Assembly: GCA_937127165.1 (NCBI GenBank)
Contig: CAKZLR010000025.1
Location: forward strand, 1-22,291
Length of the DNA: 22,291 nt
Reading direction: 5' to 3'
From: an uncultured Candidatus Peregrinibacteria bacterium
GTDB lineage: Bacteria > Patescibacteriota > JACMRA01
In this document: positions 1-7,964 of the stretch, piece by piece
Layout: each line of letters opens with the position of its first letter
Position numbering within the stretch: position 1 is the first letter of the stretch
Made by a program: the position numbers and the translations under genes
Notes under the pieces: generated by a model
Told to the model about the DNA's origin: nothing
Databases searched by the model: none
What the model saw: only the letters and a program-made list of their open reading frames with translations

Positions 1-353
1 GTAATTGGATGTTTAGTAAAATAGATCAAAATTTAGATACTTTTTTATATCACATAAAAAGAAAATATTTATTATAAGTTTTTCCCTGATTTTATCTTTT
101 GGATAAAACATGGAGAAAAGTGCAAAATTGTCTTTGTAGATCCCAAGAGTACAAGTTATACAGATTATCAAAGCAAAGTTGATGAGTTTGAAAGACTGTT
201 GTTGGTGAATGGGTAAGTAAAAGTATTTAGTTATAAAAATTTCAAAATTACTTTTGATCCTAAGCCTACACAAGTGATGTGAATAATGTCAGTGATAAAT
301 ATATCAGATACTGGCAAAACAAGAAGGACTTTAGTTTTCTATCAATAAAGTAA
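1..353 (+). pseudogene. Remnant of type III restriction (Res) C-terminal nuclease domain
   Basis: Frame 1 reads a coherent protein tail from about base 61 to 213, then a stop (TAA near 214-216). It continues in frame to about 275 and, after a one-base shift, from 276 to a final TAA at 351-353. The sequence has a Pro-Asp pair (85-90) followed 17 residues later by Asp-Pro-Lys (139-147). This is the PD-...-(D/E)xK spacing of the endonuclease domain at the end of type III restriction Res subunits, in the style FPDFIFWI ... IVFVDPKS. The last part reads DVNNVSDKYIRYW and then DFSF. Earlier in-frame stops (near 22 and 34) show decay upstream, and the gene enters from outside the window. The nuclease motif is seen directly; assignment to type III Res rather than another helicase-nuclease is inference. 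It is certainly non-functional as read. Confidence 0.55.
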
Positions 354-840
354 CATTTTAGTATAGGTAAAGTATAATTATTTTTCTATTTCCCTATGAA
401 GAGGTGCCGGTAAATAACATTAATATTGCCACAACTTATTAAGCTTACTATATTAAGCTTATTAAAGTAAAGTTATTAAACGAACAAAAACAAACTAGAA
501 AATATAACAAAATCTTGCAAAAAATGTATGTAAAAGCCCAGAAAACACCTTTAGTTTCTAATATAAATTTAACAAAAACCAGCTCAAAAATCCACAGCTA
601 TAACTACTACAATCACTTCTCCTGGCATTCCCTAATAATGAGCCAGACCAAATAATATACCGGAGATAAGAACAATTTTCTCTTAAAAACAGTATTTTGC
701 AAAAGCGGCAATAACACCGATCCTAAAAATACTTTCTTCTATAAAGGCATTGGCAATTGAAAAAAATAACCGCAAAAAGAGTATTACTAGTATTTTTATA
801 AATCAATTAAGTCTTTACTTGTGTGTATGAAATCAATAAC

Positions 841-1029
841 TCAAACCGTGATTACGGTAAATAATTAATGTGAAATCTCTATCGATTTGACTCCATACAA
901 ATAAAAGTAAAAGGCTTTTTGCGCAGCATTTTATCTGAATTACAGCAAGGGATATAAAAGGCGTGGGGAAAATATGAAAGATATTGGCTTGGGGAAAATG
1001 ATTTTAGCTTTATAAGCGATGGATTCTGA
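841..1029 (+). pseudogene. Unassigned decayed gene fragment
   Basis: In frame 1 a protein-like stretch runs through several stops (TAA 862, TGA 871, TAA 955, TGA 1027). It contains IKVKGFLRSILSELQQG and then AWGKYERYWLGENDFSF. The second piece resembles the end of the restriction remnant at 276-353 (shared pattern K-Y-x-R-Y-W-x4-D-F-S-F), so it may be a second relative of that gene. No family can be named with confidence. The surrounding stretch 354-840 holds only short broken reading frames and low-complexity AT-rich sequence; 1030-1301 holds nothing recognisable apart from a TTGACA hexamer at 1242-1247 with no good -10 partner ahead of secE. Confidence 0.35.
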
Positions 1030-1301
1030 AATTGTTTAAAGATAGTTTTCTTCTAAAATCAATTTCAACTTTTCAGTGTTCGGTTAGGTTTTATATTCTC
1101 ATTTTTCACATAATTCGTGGTAATGCAGGAAAAATTTTGAGACAATAATTAAGGATTGATAGAAAAATTAGTTAATTTATTGAAATTCAAAAACATAAAA
1201 AATGCAGAAATAAAGTATTTTATATGGAATTATAGATAATCTTGACAATTTAAGTTTCATCATAAAGCCTGACTAATCGTCACAATTAATTCTTCGTCAC
1301 A

Positions 1302-1682
1302 ATGGCTTTAATAATTAAAAATAGAATTAAAGACCCTCTTCAACAGTCTTCAAAATCTAAAAACCTCGATGGTGTAAAGGTCGGCACCAGGACTGTATCG
1401 GACAGTGAAAAAGCACAAAAACCAAAAAAGATGAGTTTCTTAAGTTCAACCATATGTGAGCTCAAAAGGGTTGAATGGCCAACTTTTAAACAAACTATGA
1501 GTTGGGCTGCGGTGACTATTGTATTTACAATTATGATTTCTCTTACTTTAGGGTTTTTTGACCATGTTTTTGCTGCTGGAATAAATTTTATAGATTGTAC
1601 TTCGCCGAGAGGAAGGGGTGAGAGCACCACTATTGCTCAGTGCGGCAGAGAGTTGGCGGATTATTTAACTTTTAGAAACTAG
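1302..1682 (+). CDS. secE: Preprotein translocase subunit SecE
   Basis: SecE is the small essential membrane subunit that clamps SecY in the SecYEG export channel. The family signature is clear: a cytoplasmic amphipathic segment with ELKRVEWPT at residues 53-61, followed by one membrane helix at about 68-92. The N-terminal ~45 residues are polar and variable, as usual. The protein is 126 residues, longer than the ~60-residue minimal SecE. After the membrane segment there is an extra tail of about 30 residues with two cysteines and an SPRGRGES patch; this is unusual, because most single-helix SecE proteins stop soon after the helix. nusG begins 6 bases downstream, the classic secE-nusG pair. 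The start ATG has no Shine-Dalgarno-like sequence. Confidence 0.9.
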   Translation: MALIIKNRIKDPLQQSSKSKNLDGVKVGTRTVSDSEKAQKPKKMSFLSSTICELKRVEWPTFKQTMSWAAVTIVFTIMISLTLGFFDHVFAAGINFIDCTSPRGRGESTTIAQCGRELADYLTFRN

Positions 1683-1688
1683 GTATTT

Positions 1689-2267
1689 ATGTCAGCTACA
1701 GATATTTTTGCTTCAGATTCTCTAAAACCTAAATGGTATGTTGTGCAAACGTATGTAGGTTTTGAGGATGCCGTTAAAAAAACTTTAGAGCAAAAAATCC
1801 AAAATCTATCCCTTCAAGGGAGAATATTAGAGATTTTTATACCAACAAAAAAAGTTGTCAAATTGACTTCTAAAAACGAAAGAAAAGAAAAAGAGCAGAA
1901 GGTTTATCCGGGATATATCTATGTTTACATGATCTTAGATAGAGAGACTGGATATGTTATTCAAAATACTCAGTATGTTTCCAAAATTGCTGGTACTGGA
2001 GACCATATTGTCCCTTTAGAGGATGGGTATGTAGAAAGGCTCAAAGCTAGTTTGATTGCTGAAAGTCAAACAATTGATACTATTAGTAATATAAAATATA
2101 AAATCGGTGATCTCGTAAAAGTCACAGAAGGACCCTTTAAAGATATGCAGGGTAAAATTAGCGGCATGGATTCAGAACAGTCCAGAGTTAGTGTGCTTTT
2201 AACAATGTTTGATAGAGAAATCAATGTCGAGTTGGATGTTCTGCAAATTAAGAAAGTTATTACCTAG
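1689..2267 (+). CDS. nusG: Transcription termination/antitermination protein NusG
   Basis: NusG binds the clamp of RNA polymerase through its NGN domain and couples elongation to Rho or to ribosomal protein S10 through its KOW domain. The NGN domain opens at about residue 14 with PKWYVVQTYVGFED and includes the VYPGYIYV strand and the usual GTGD region. The KOW motif lies near residues 140-157 (GDLVKVTEGPFKDMQGKI). The length of 192 residues is normal. The gene follows secE by 6 bases and is surely co-transcribed with it. The usual next genes rplK and rplA do not follow: 2268-2356 is only a short gap and then dnaJ lies on the opposite strand. The sequence ctaggtattt before ATG offers at most a weak AGG as ribosome-binding site. 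Confidence 0.95.
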   Translation: MSATDIFASDSLKPKWYVVQTYVGFEDAVKKTLEQKIQNLSLQGRILEIFIPTKKVVKLTSKNERKEKEQKVYPGYIYVYMILDRETGYVIQNTQYVSKIAGTGDHIVPLEDGYVERLKASLIAESQTIDTISNIKYKIGDLVKVTEGPFKDMQGKISGMDSEQSRVSVLLTMFDREINVELDVLQIKKVIT

Positions 2268-2356
2268 TTATTTGTTCGATAATTTGGCGATTTACCTATT
2301 TTCCAAGAACAAGATATAAATTCAACCAAACCTGATAAGGATGGGATTGGACGGGT

Positions 2357-3472
2357 TTATCTGTATTTTCTTCTAATTTCTTCTAGTTTAGACAAATCTT
2401 CTCTGGAAATGTTTTGAGGCATTTTAACCTTAATTTTAATATAATGATCTCCACAAACGGAAGTATTATTAAGCTTTGGCATACCTTTACCTTTTAGTCT
2501 AAGCTTGCTACTTGGGTCGGTCATTGGCGGAATTCTTACTTCAGTATCTCCCCAGATCGTGTACACATCAATTCTTGCACCTAAAAGTAGATCAAAATAA
2601 TTGATTTCTACTGTAGAGATAATATCCATACCGTCTCGAGTAAGATATTTATGCGGTTTAATATTTACCAATAAGTATAAATCTCCCGGTTGTGAGCCTC
2701 GATAACCAGCTTCTCCTTTACCAGCTATTCTAATTTTATCACCTTCACTAACTCCGGCTGGAATGTCTACTTCTAAGTTTTCTTCAAGCTCTAAATAACC
2801 TTTTCCACCACATTTTATGCATGGTTGTTCTGGTATTCTACCAGCACCATCACAGGTAGGACAGATTGATTCTTGTTGAATTACACCAAACACTGTTTCT
2901 ATTCGGCGATAAACCCGACCACTACCTTTACATGTTGGACAAGTTTTTAGTTTACTTCCCGGTTCAGCTCCATTACCACCACATCTATCACATTTGGTTT
3001 TATGTTTATATTTAATGGTTTTTTTTATCCCTCTAGCGGCTTCTTCGAGAGTCAGATCAATTTGCATTTGAATATCTATTCCCTTATCTCTACTACTTGT
3101 AGCTTTAGTTCTGGTTTTACTGCCACCAAAGGCACTACCGAAATCCATTCCAAAAAAACTTTCAAAAACATCGCTTAAATCTTCAAAACCAGTACCTCTA
3201 AAATTATTGAAGTTAAAATCTACACCATCAAAACCATTTCCCATAGAACCAACTCCTTGAGAAAAACTGCCAAACCGATCGTAATTAGCTCTTTTTTGTG
3301 GATCACTTAAAATTTGGTAAGCATTATTTATTTCTTTGAATTTTTCCTCAGCTTTTTTGTCTCCCGGATTTTTGTCCGGGTGATATTGGTGAGCTAATTT
3401 TCGATAAGCTTTTTTAATTTCATCAAGAGTGGCATTTTTAGATACCCCTAATATTTCATATGGATCATTCAT
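2357..3472 (-). CDS. dnaJ: Chaperone protein DnaJ (type A Hsp40)
   Basis: DnaJ delivers unfolded substrates to DnaK and stimulates its ATPase. All type A parts are present in order. They are the J domain (residues 1-67) with the invariant His-Pro-Asp at 31-33, then a Gly/Phe-rich linker (about 68-120). Next comes a zinc-binding region with four CxxCxGxG repeats at 161-168, 178-185, 204-211 and 218-225, followed by the two beta-sandwich substrate domains to residue 371. The length is typical. It stands alone, without dnaK or grpE in the window, and faces secE-nusG tail to tail. A TATAAT box ends 11 bases before the ATG, so the mRNA probably has almost no leader. No Shine-Dalgarno sequence precedes the ATG. 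Confidence 0.96.
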   Translation of the reverse strand: MNDPYEILGVSKNATLDEIKKAYRKLAHQYHPDKNPGDKKAEEKFKEINNAYQILSDPQKRANYDRFGSFSQGVGSMGNGFDGVDFNFNNFRGTGFEDLSDVFESFFGMDFGSAFGGSKTRTKATSSRDKGIDIQMQIDLTLEEAARGIKKTIKYKHKTKCDRCGGNGAEPGSKLKTCPTCKGSGRVYRRIETVFGVIQQESICPTCDGAGRIPEQPCIKCGGKGYLELEENLEVDIPAGVSEGDKIRIAGKGEAGYRGSQPGDLYLLVNIKPHKYLTRDGMDIISTVEINYFDLLLGARIDVYTIWGDTEVRIPPMTDPSSKLRLKGKGMPKLNNTSVCGDHYIKIKVKMPQNISREDLSKLEEIRRKYR

Positions 3473-3483
3473 ACGAAGTTACG

Positions 3484-3489
3484 ATTATA
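3484..3489 (-). promoter_or_regulatory. -10 box of the dnaJ promoter
   Basis: On the minus strand a perfect TATAAT lies 11 bases ahead of the dnaJ ATG. Transcription would start about 7 bases further on, leaving a leader of only a few bases. No good -35 hexamer is seen 16-18 bases upstream. Instead the -35 zone is bordered by the inverted repeat at 3510-3532. Confidence 0.5.
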
Positions 3490-3509
3490 ATAAATCAAAA
3501 TGAACACAT

Positions 3510-3532
3510 TCTGGTCTGTAATAGAGACCAGA
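3510..3532. promoter_or_regulatory. 8-bp inverted repeat, candidate operator for dnaJ
   Basis: The arms TCTGGTCT (3510-3517) and AGACCAGA (3525-3532) are perfect inverted copies around a 7-base spacer. The repeat lies directly upstream of the dnaJ -10 box, where the -35 element or an activator/repressor site would be. It is not the CIRCE element (TTAGCACTC-N9-GAGTGCTAA) and has no T-tract to make it a terminator. An operator role is inference from position and symmetry. Confidence 0.4.
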
Positions 3533-3850
3533 CGAAAATGGTTCACTTAAAGTTCAGCTTTTTGTCAACTAGATATATTAGTTGCTAGTGAGTTTGTTTA
3601 GTCTTCTTATGGATTTTTTGAAAAATTTTAATAAAATTAAACAAATTTATAGCTACTTTAAAAGTGTTTTCATCTCAAGTCATTTTTTTAAAAACTAAAA
3701 GATCAACTCTAAATTGACTCACTCTAACTAAACCAGATTACAAATCCGAAACTTATATTTTGTTAGCTAAAGATGATTTAATTAAATACCCTAGCAAGTA
3801 GGTAATTTGTAAGTTTGACAAAAAAAACAAAAACAAACAGGGTTTTTGAC
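3533..3850. other. Intergenic stretch before tRNA-Ser
   Basis: No intact gene is visible. A 33-codon plus-strand remnant at 3700-3801, interrupted by one TGA (3715), reads like a protein tail (LTLTKPDYKSETYILLAKDD) but cannot be assigned. A TTGACA at about 3814-3819 lies ahead of the tRNA, without a convincing -10 box. Confidence 0.35.
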
Positions 3851-3938
3851 GGAGGTGTCGCCTAGTGGTCTATGGCGGCGGTCTTGAAAACCGCTTGAGT
3901 GAAAGCTCTCGTGGGTTCGAATCCCACCACCTCCGCCA
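3851..3938 (+). tRNA. tRNA-Ser (anticodon UGA)
   Basis: The acceptor arm GGAGGTG pairs with CACCTCC, followed by discriminator G and an encoded CCA. The anticodon stem GCGGT/ACCGC holds the loop CTTGAAA, giving anticodon TGA. The long variable arm (TTGAGTGAAAGCTCTC) is the class II hallmark of serine tRNAs, and the T arm is GTGGGTTCGAATCCCAC. It reads UCA and, by wobble, other UCN codons. Confidence 0.95.
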
Positions 3939-4080
3939 GTTACGAAAAAAAGTTTAATTGGCTAGATAAAGTGGCTTACCAGTCGATTTTAAATGTAAAA
4001 TTAAATTTTTTGTCTTTGTTTTGTGAGGTAAAATACCAAAAGCAAGCTTTTTCTTGACTTTATTAGTGTTACGGGTGGAA

Positions 4081-4277
4081 GAGTTATTAGCAAAAAAGAT
4101 AAAAAAGTTGAGAAGTAAAGACTTGGATTAAATTAGAAAATTAGAACGATTTGGCTGAGAAAATAAATATTAAATACAACCACTCTTATGGAATTTGAGA
4201 TGAGAGTGGCTAACTGATTGAGTATCCAAACAATGGCAAAAATAGCGAAAGTGTTTGAAATCAATGTTAGTGATTAA
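4081..4277 (+). pseudogene. Decayed XRE-family helix-turn-helix regulator
   Basis: Pieces of an XRE/Cro-type DNA-binding domain are visible across frames. They are LLAKKIKKLRSK near 4085, then DLAEKINIKYNHSYGI with a TGA and a TAA inside the recognition-helix region. After a frame change comes SIQTMAKIAKVFEINVSD, ending at TAA 4275-4277. The last segment is the standard closing helix of XRE domains. Small XRE proteins next to restriction-modification genes often act as controller (C) proteins, and a methyltransferase remnant begins about 85 bases downstream. The controller role is therefore plausible but inferred. At least two stops and one indel make it non-functional. Confidence 0.6.
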
Positions 4278-4360
4278 TAAAGTGAAGAATTAAAATGAAT
4301 AGAACTTTTTAAGTTAGTAAATACATGGTGAAATAATCGGAAAGATCAAAAAATAGCCCA

Positions 4361-4894
4361 CAAGATTTTTCGTCTTTTTTACAAAATCAAAATAATGAAA
4401 CCATTATTTATGTTTTAGAAAAACTTGGCAGACTAGAAAACGGATATGGCAAGCAACTTTTACTAAATTTACTCAGTCTTCTAATGAAAGTATTAGAGTT
4501 TTATCAATTAAAAATCTAGCAAAACTTGAGGATATTACTCTTTTACTCATTTTTATTAAATATGCAAGCACTGACGAGAGTACAATAGCAAGAAGGGAAG
4601 CTACTTTAGCCATGAATTTTTGAGAAATGAAAAATAGTTAGTTTTGTCTAAAATAAACGACTTAAATTTAAGAATTGGAAGGAATATCAGGACCTCTTGA
4701 TTGATAGCTTGCGGATTATTAGCGAACGAGACAAATCCGGCTTGCATGAAGATAAAGACGATTACCACGGAAACTTTATTCCTCAAATACCAAATCAGAT
4801 AACGAGAAGATTTACTAAAAAGGGTGATGTTGTTTTGGATACTTTTTTGGAGAGTGGAACAATTTTAATTGAATGTAAAACAGATTGTGATTAA
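4361..4894 (+). pseudogene. Decayed HEAT-repeat / site-specific DNA methyltransferase
   Basis: The first half (4361-4610) reads as HEAT-like helical repeats across one frameshift near 4450, for example NNETIIYVLEKLGRLENGYG and NESIRVLSIKNLAKLED, followed by stops. The second half (about 4670-4894) is a stop-free frame with YHGNFIPQIPNQITRRFTKK. It then carries GDVVLDTFLESGTILIEC, recognisable as the SAM-binding F-x-G-S-G-T-T region of N6-adenine/N4-cytosine DNA methyltransferases (the family consensus is DPFxGSGTTxxE). The Gly is changed to Glu and one Thr to Ile, so SAM binding should be lost. The frame then runs into stops. The rest of the catalytic domain, including a DPPY/SPPY motif, is not found. 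The methyltransferase identity is firm from this motif; the HEAT label is a weaker pattern call. Confidence 0.65.
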
Positions 4895-4940
4895 AATAAT
4901 TAAAATTTTTTGGCGATAAATATAAAGTTAAGGAGTACTT

Positions 4941-5757
4941 ATGATATTGATAATTTTGGGTTGGTAGTTACGGATTTGATGTTTATAACGAAGACAACTA
5001 TTTTCTGTGTTATTTTATTGGTAGTAACATAGATAAATTAGAGAATACATTAAAACGAATTTTTATAAAAATTATAAAAACACATATCCCCATAACAAAT
5101 AGGGAAACATTTCCGGTTTGTAGGGACAAATTGTTTTGGGGTGTTGGTATTCCTGATGTACCAACTGATTTTTAAAAGTGGGTTAGTCTTAAAAATTCAA
5201 GAAAGTCATTTTTAAAAATGTTGGTTGATACGCTAAACGTCAATGTTGGCAATTTAGTTTTTCTCTACGAAAGACAGGCAGGTTTCCACGGAGTTTATAA
5301 AATTAAAAGTAAGTTGTTTTTTAATACTTCTAGAGTTAGCAACAAGGACAGTTTCTTTGTAAGAAAATAATTGTCATTAAGAATTTTACTTGAAAATGTC
5401 TATTATTTCCCAAAACCTGTTAACGAAGATTTACTTTTCTCTACTCCAAAATATGAAAATATATTTTGGATATAGGCCTACAGAAGAAGCCAAGGGGCTC
5501 GTGGTTGTAATGCAATAACTTCAGAAGTTGCCGGAGCTCTTATTGAATTGTTAGTAAAAGTGAACGGAAGCGACGAAAAATATCCTAACTTTAATCCATA
5601 TAAACCAGAAAAATTACAAAAAGTTAAATTTTCTTTTCTAAATGAAAATGGCAAACCTCTTTTAGAGGGTTATTTAAGAGGTTGTATCACAAGCAAGATA
5701 ATAACCGACAAAGAATTTGGAAAATTTTTAGAAAAACTTGACGATATTGAATGGTAG
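4941..5757 (+). pseudogene. Decayed gene of the restriction cluster, possible modified-DNA reader or nuclease
   Basis: Frame 1 stays protein-like from 4954 to the terminal TAG at 5755-5757, interrupted only by three nonsense codons (TAA about 5173, TAA about 5368, TAG about 5473). This looks like a gene recently silenced by point mutations. Visible parts include FWVGSYGFDVYNEDNYFLCY, then LFWGVGIPDVPTDF, then VNVGNLVFLYERQAGFHGVY and finally AYRRSQGARGCNAITSEVAG. The segment with GNLVFLYERQAGFHGVYKI is reminiscent of EVE/PUA-like folds that read modified bases, but this is only a pattern impression. An AAGGAG sequence at 4930-4935 sits ahead of an ATG at 4941, which is now out of frame. It lies directly downstream of the methyltransferase remnant, so it may have been the partner nuclease. 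Confidence 0.5.
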
Positions 5758-6163
5758 CTAATAATGTTCCTTATTACATTACACAGAAAAACAGAAAAAT
5801 ATCGATATTTTTTCATAAAAATTTCTGTTACACTAACGTACCCTCGCGGTATAAATACTCTGTGAGATAACTCAGAAAAGATATGTTAAACTGAACAATG
5901 TAAGCTATTTAGTTGGATATGTTCAGTGATAAGTGGCGGGTTAGTAAATGGTGAAGTAGAAATGATATAGCACATACTAATTGGATGGGATTTTTCCGAA
6001 GGTGAATAAAGAAGTCCAAAAACCCTCATTTTAATGAGAAAGGAATTACTTTAGTAAAATATAAAGCAATAAACGATGAAAAATGAGTTTGACGTTATTT
6101 GTTCTACACTTTATGATTTTGGCGAGCAGAAATTAATTTTTAGAAAAAAGCTGGAAACTTAAA
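5758..6163. other. Gap without a recognisable gene
   Basis: Short, repeatedly interrupted reading frames only. Fragments such as NWMGFFRR suggest it was once coding, probably the start of the decayed gene that follows, but no frame can be followed for more than about 25 codons. Confidence 0.3.
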
Positions 6164-6821
6164 AGAGATTTTGATTTTGTATTTAACGAAATTGATAAAT
6201 TTTTTGATAAAGTCATTGTCTCAATAGAAGATAAAATTGTTTTCAGTTTTTTAAAAACTTATACAACAATTTCTGTAAAATTGTAGTTATTACAGGGTGA
6301 AAAGCAAAGAAAGATATTAAATTTTCTCTGTTGTTGTTTGTCTCCAAAATATTGAGTGTGTTATTAATGGCAAGAAACAATGATAGTGGGTTGCCTTGAT
6401 TTTGAAGACGAAAGTCTTATGGATGGTAGAGTAATTAATCTCTGTTGAATATATACAAAAAACAAGGAGAAGTTGTTGGAGAATTTTAAAGTGAATAAAC
6501 TGACTTTGAAAGAGAAATTTATTTTTTCTTAACCGAAGGCAAGAATTAATATAAATTATGAAGTTAACTAATGAGTCAAGGTAGTTCGGAAAGTGCGGAT
6601 GCTGTAATGCAAGAGATAGTAAAGTATTTGTAACCGATAAACTTTCTGAAACAAACAAAAGACAACTTGATAGTTTGGGGGTAGGATGGGTTGAGTTAAG
6701 AACTAATAGAGGGTTTCAAAGATTCGAAACAGTTTTAAAACATTTAAAGGTTCCTTATAAAGGATTACCACAAAATATCGATCAAAATTGGAGAAAATTT
6801 TTGATAAGTATATTTAAATGA
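6164..6821 (+). pseudogene. Decayed unassigned gene upstream of mrr
   Basis: Two stretches of coherent reading are separated by heavily broken sequence. The first (6164-6286) reads RDFDFVFNEIDKFFDKVIV and then EDKIVFSFLKTY. The second (6621-6821) reads VFVTDKLSETNKRQLDSLG followed by VGWVELRTNRGFQRFETVLK and ends at TGA 6819-6821. This is 13 bases before the mrr start, the spacing expected for an operon partner. The tail resembles proteins that accompany restriction genes, but no family can be named. It is non-functional. Confidence 0.4.
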
Positions 6822-6833
6822 AGGAAAATAATT

Positions 6834-7712
6834 ATGCCTATACCAGTTAATCAATAATGCTTCCACTCTTAAAGCATACTTCTGGCAAAAAAGAGCATTC
6901 AATCAAGTGGACTATCGAATCTCTAGTCGAGCTTTTTAAGCTGAGCGAGGAAGAGAGTAAAGAAGTTTCGCCGAGTGGTCAGCAGTATTCCTTTGATAAT
7001 TATGTTGATCGAGCAAGGGCTCATTTAAAGAAACCGGGCTTATTTGAATCTACTAGGAGGTCTTTCTTTAGAATAACTGATTTAGGATTAGATGTTTTGA
7101 GTAAGAGCCCGAAAGAAATTAATGTTAAATTTTTAGAAAAATTTCCTCAATTCATTAAGTTCAGACATTTAAGACGAGAAAAAATTGAAGAAGAACAAAA
7201 AGAAGAATCTGAACAAACACCACAAGAATACTAGAATATGGTTATCAAAGAATTAAGAGAAAATTAGCACAAAAATTATTAGAGCAAGTTAAACAAATCA
7301 CCACCTAGATTTTTTAAAACTAGTAGCTGATTTATTGATTAAAACCAGCTACGGCGGAGCATTAAGGAATGCTGGAAAAGCAATAAGTCAGAGTGGTGAC
7401 GGAGGCATAGACGGGATAATCAAAGAAGATAAGCTCGATCTGGATATTATTTCTTATATTCAGCAAAAAGATGGGATAATGTAGTTGGTTCAAAAGAGAC
7501 AAGAAATTTCGTTAGCAGTTTGGTTTGGCAATAGGCGAATAAAGAAGTGTTTATTGCGCGTTTAGTTTTACGAAAGATGTAGTAGATATGTTAAAACTAT
7601 ATCTCATAAGGTTATCTTAATTAATGATGAAATGCTGACTCAATTGATGATCGAAAATGACTTGGGAGTCACGAAAGTGAATGCTCATTTAGATTATTTT
7701 GAAGAGGAATAA
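6834..7712 (+). pseudogene. mrr: Decayed Mrr-type modification-dependent restriction endonuclease
   Basis: Mrr cuts DNA carrying foreign methylation. The N-terminal winged-helix domain (Mrr_N) is readable from 6857 to 7234: MLPLLKHTSGKKEHSI, PSGQQYSFDNYVDRAR, the FRITDLG strand, NVKFLEKFPQF. The first codons MPIPVNQ (from 6834) are one base out of frame with it. The catalytic domain follows across further frames: SQSGDGGIDGIIKEDKLDLD, then a one-base loss inside the Gln-Ala-Lys motif (cag-caaaaagatgg at 7461), then RWDNVVGSKETRNF. A TAG follows Trp-Gln near 7530. The end LMIENDLGVTKVNAHLDYFE matches the C-terminus of Escherichia coli Mrr closely. At least four lesions make it inactive. Unlike the core genes, its ATG has a clear AAGGA ribosome-binding site. 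Confidence 0.85.
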
Positions 7713-7923
7713 ATAATAAAAAGAATTTTACTTAAACTAAGTAAAGTTGAGCAGTCTGTAAAAGCTAGATTAAAAAAATTTACAATCACCCCTTCCGACC
7801 GTACTTTGAATAGATGGTCTATAGAGCGTTTATTAAAAACTTTTTATCAAATTTATTAATAGATTTGATCTGGATTTTTCAAATATGCACACTACTGCCG
7901 GGACAGTATTGAATATAGCTTAA
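7713..7923 (+). pseudogene. Unassigned small coding remnant after mrr
   Basis: Directly after the mrr stop, one frame runs 48 codons to TAA 7857-7859 (LSKVEQSVKARLKKF, then SDRTLNRWSIERLLKTFYQ). After a shift, RFDLDFSNMHTTAGTVLNIA ends at TAA 7921-7923. There is no start codon in the first frame. It may be the last gene of the defence cluster; the function is unknown. Confidence 0.35.
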
Positions 7924-7964
7924 TGATTATATAACTTTTTCGTTCTTAAGGAAATTTGTTAAAT

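Noticed and set aside
6317..6658. 113-residue minus-strand open frame.
   Set aside because: Composition is not protein-like, and the plus strand shows related coding remnants of the mrr neighbour.
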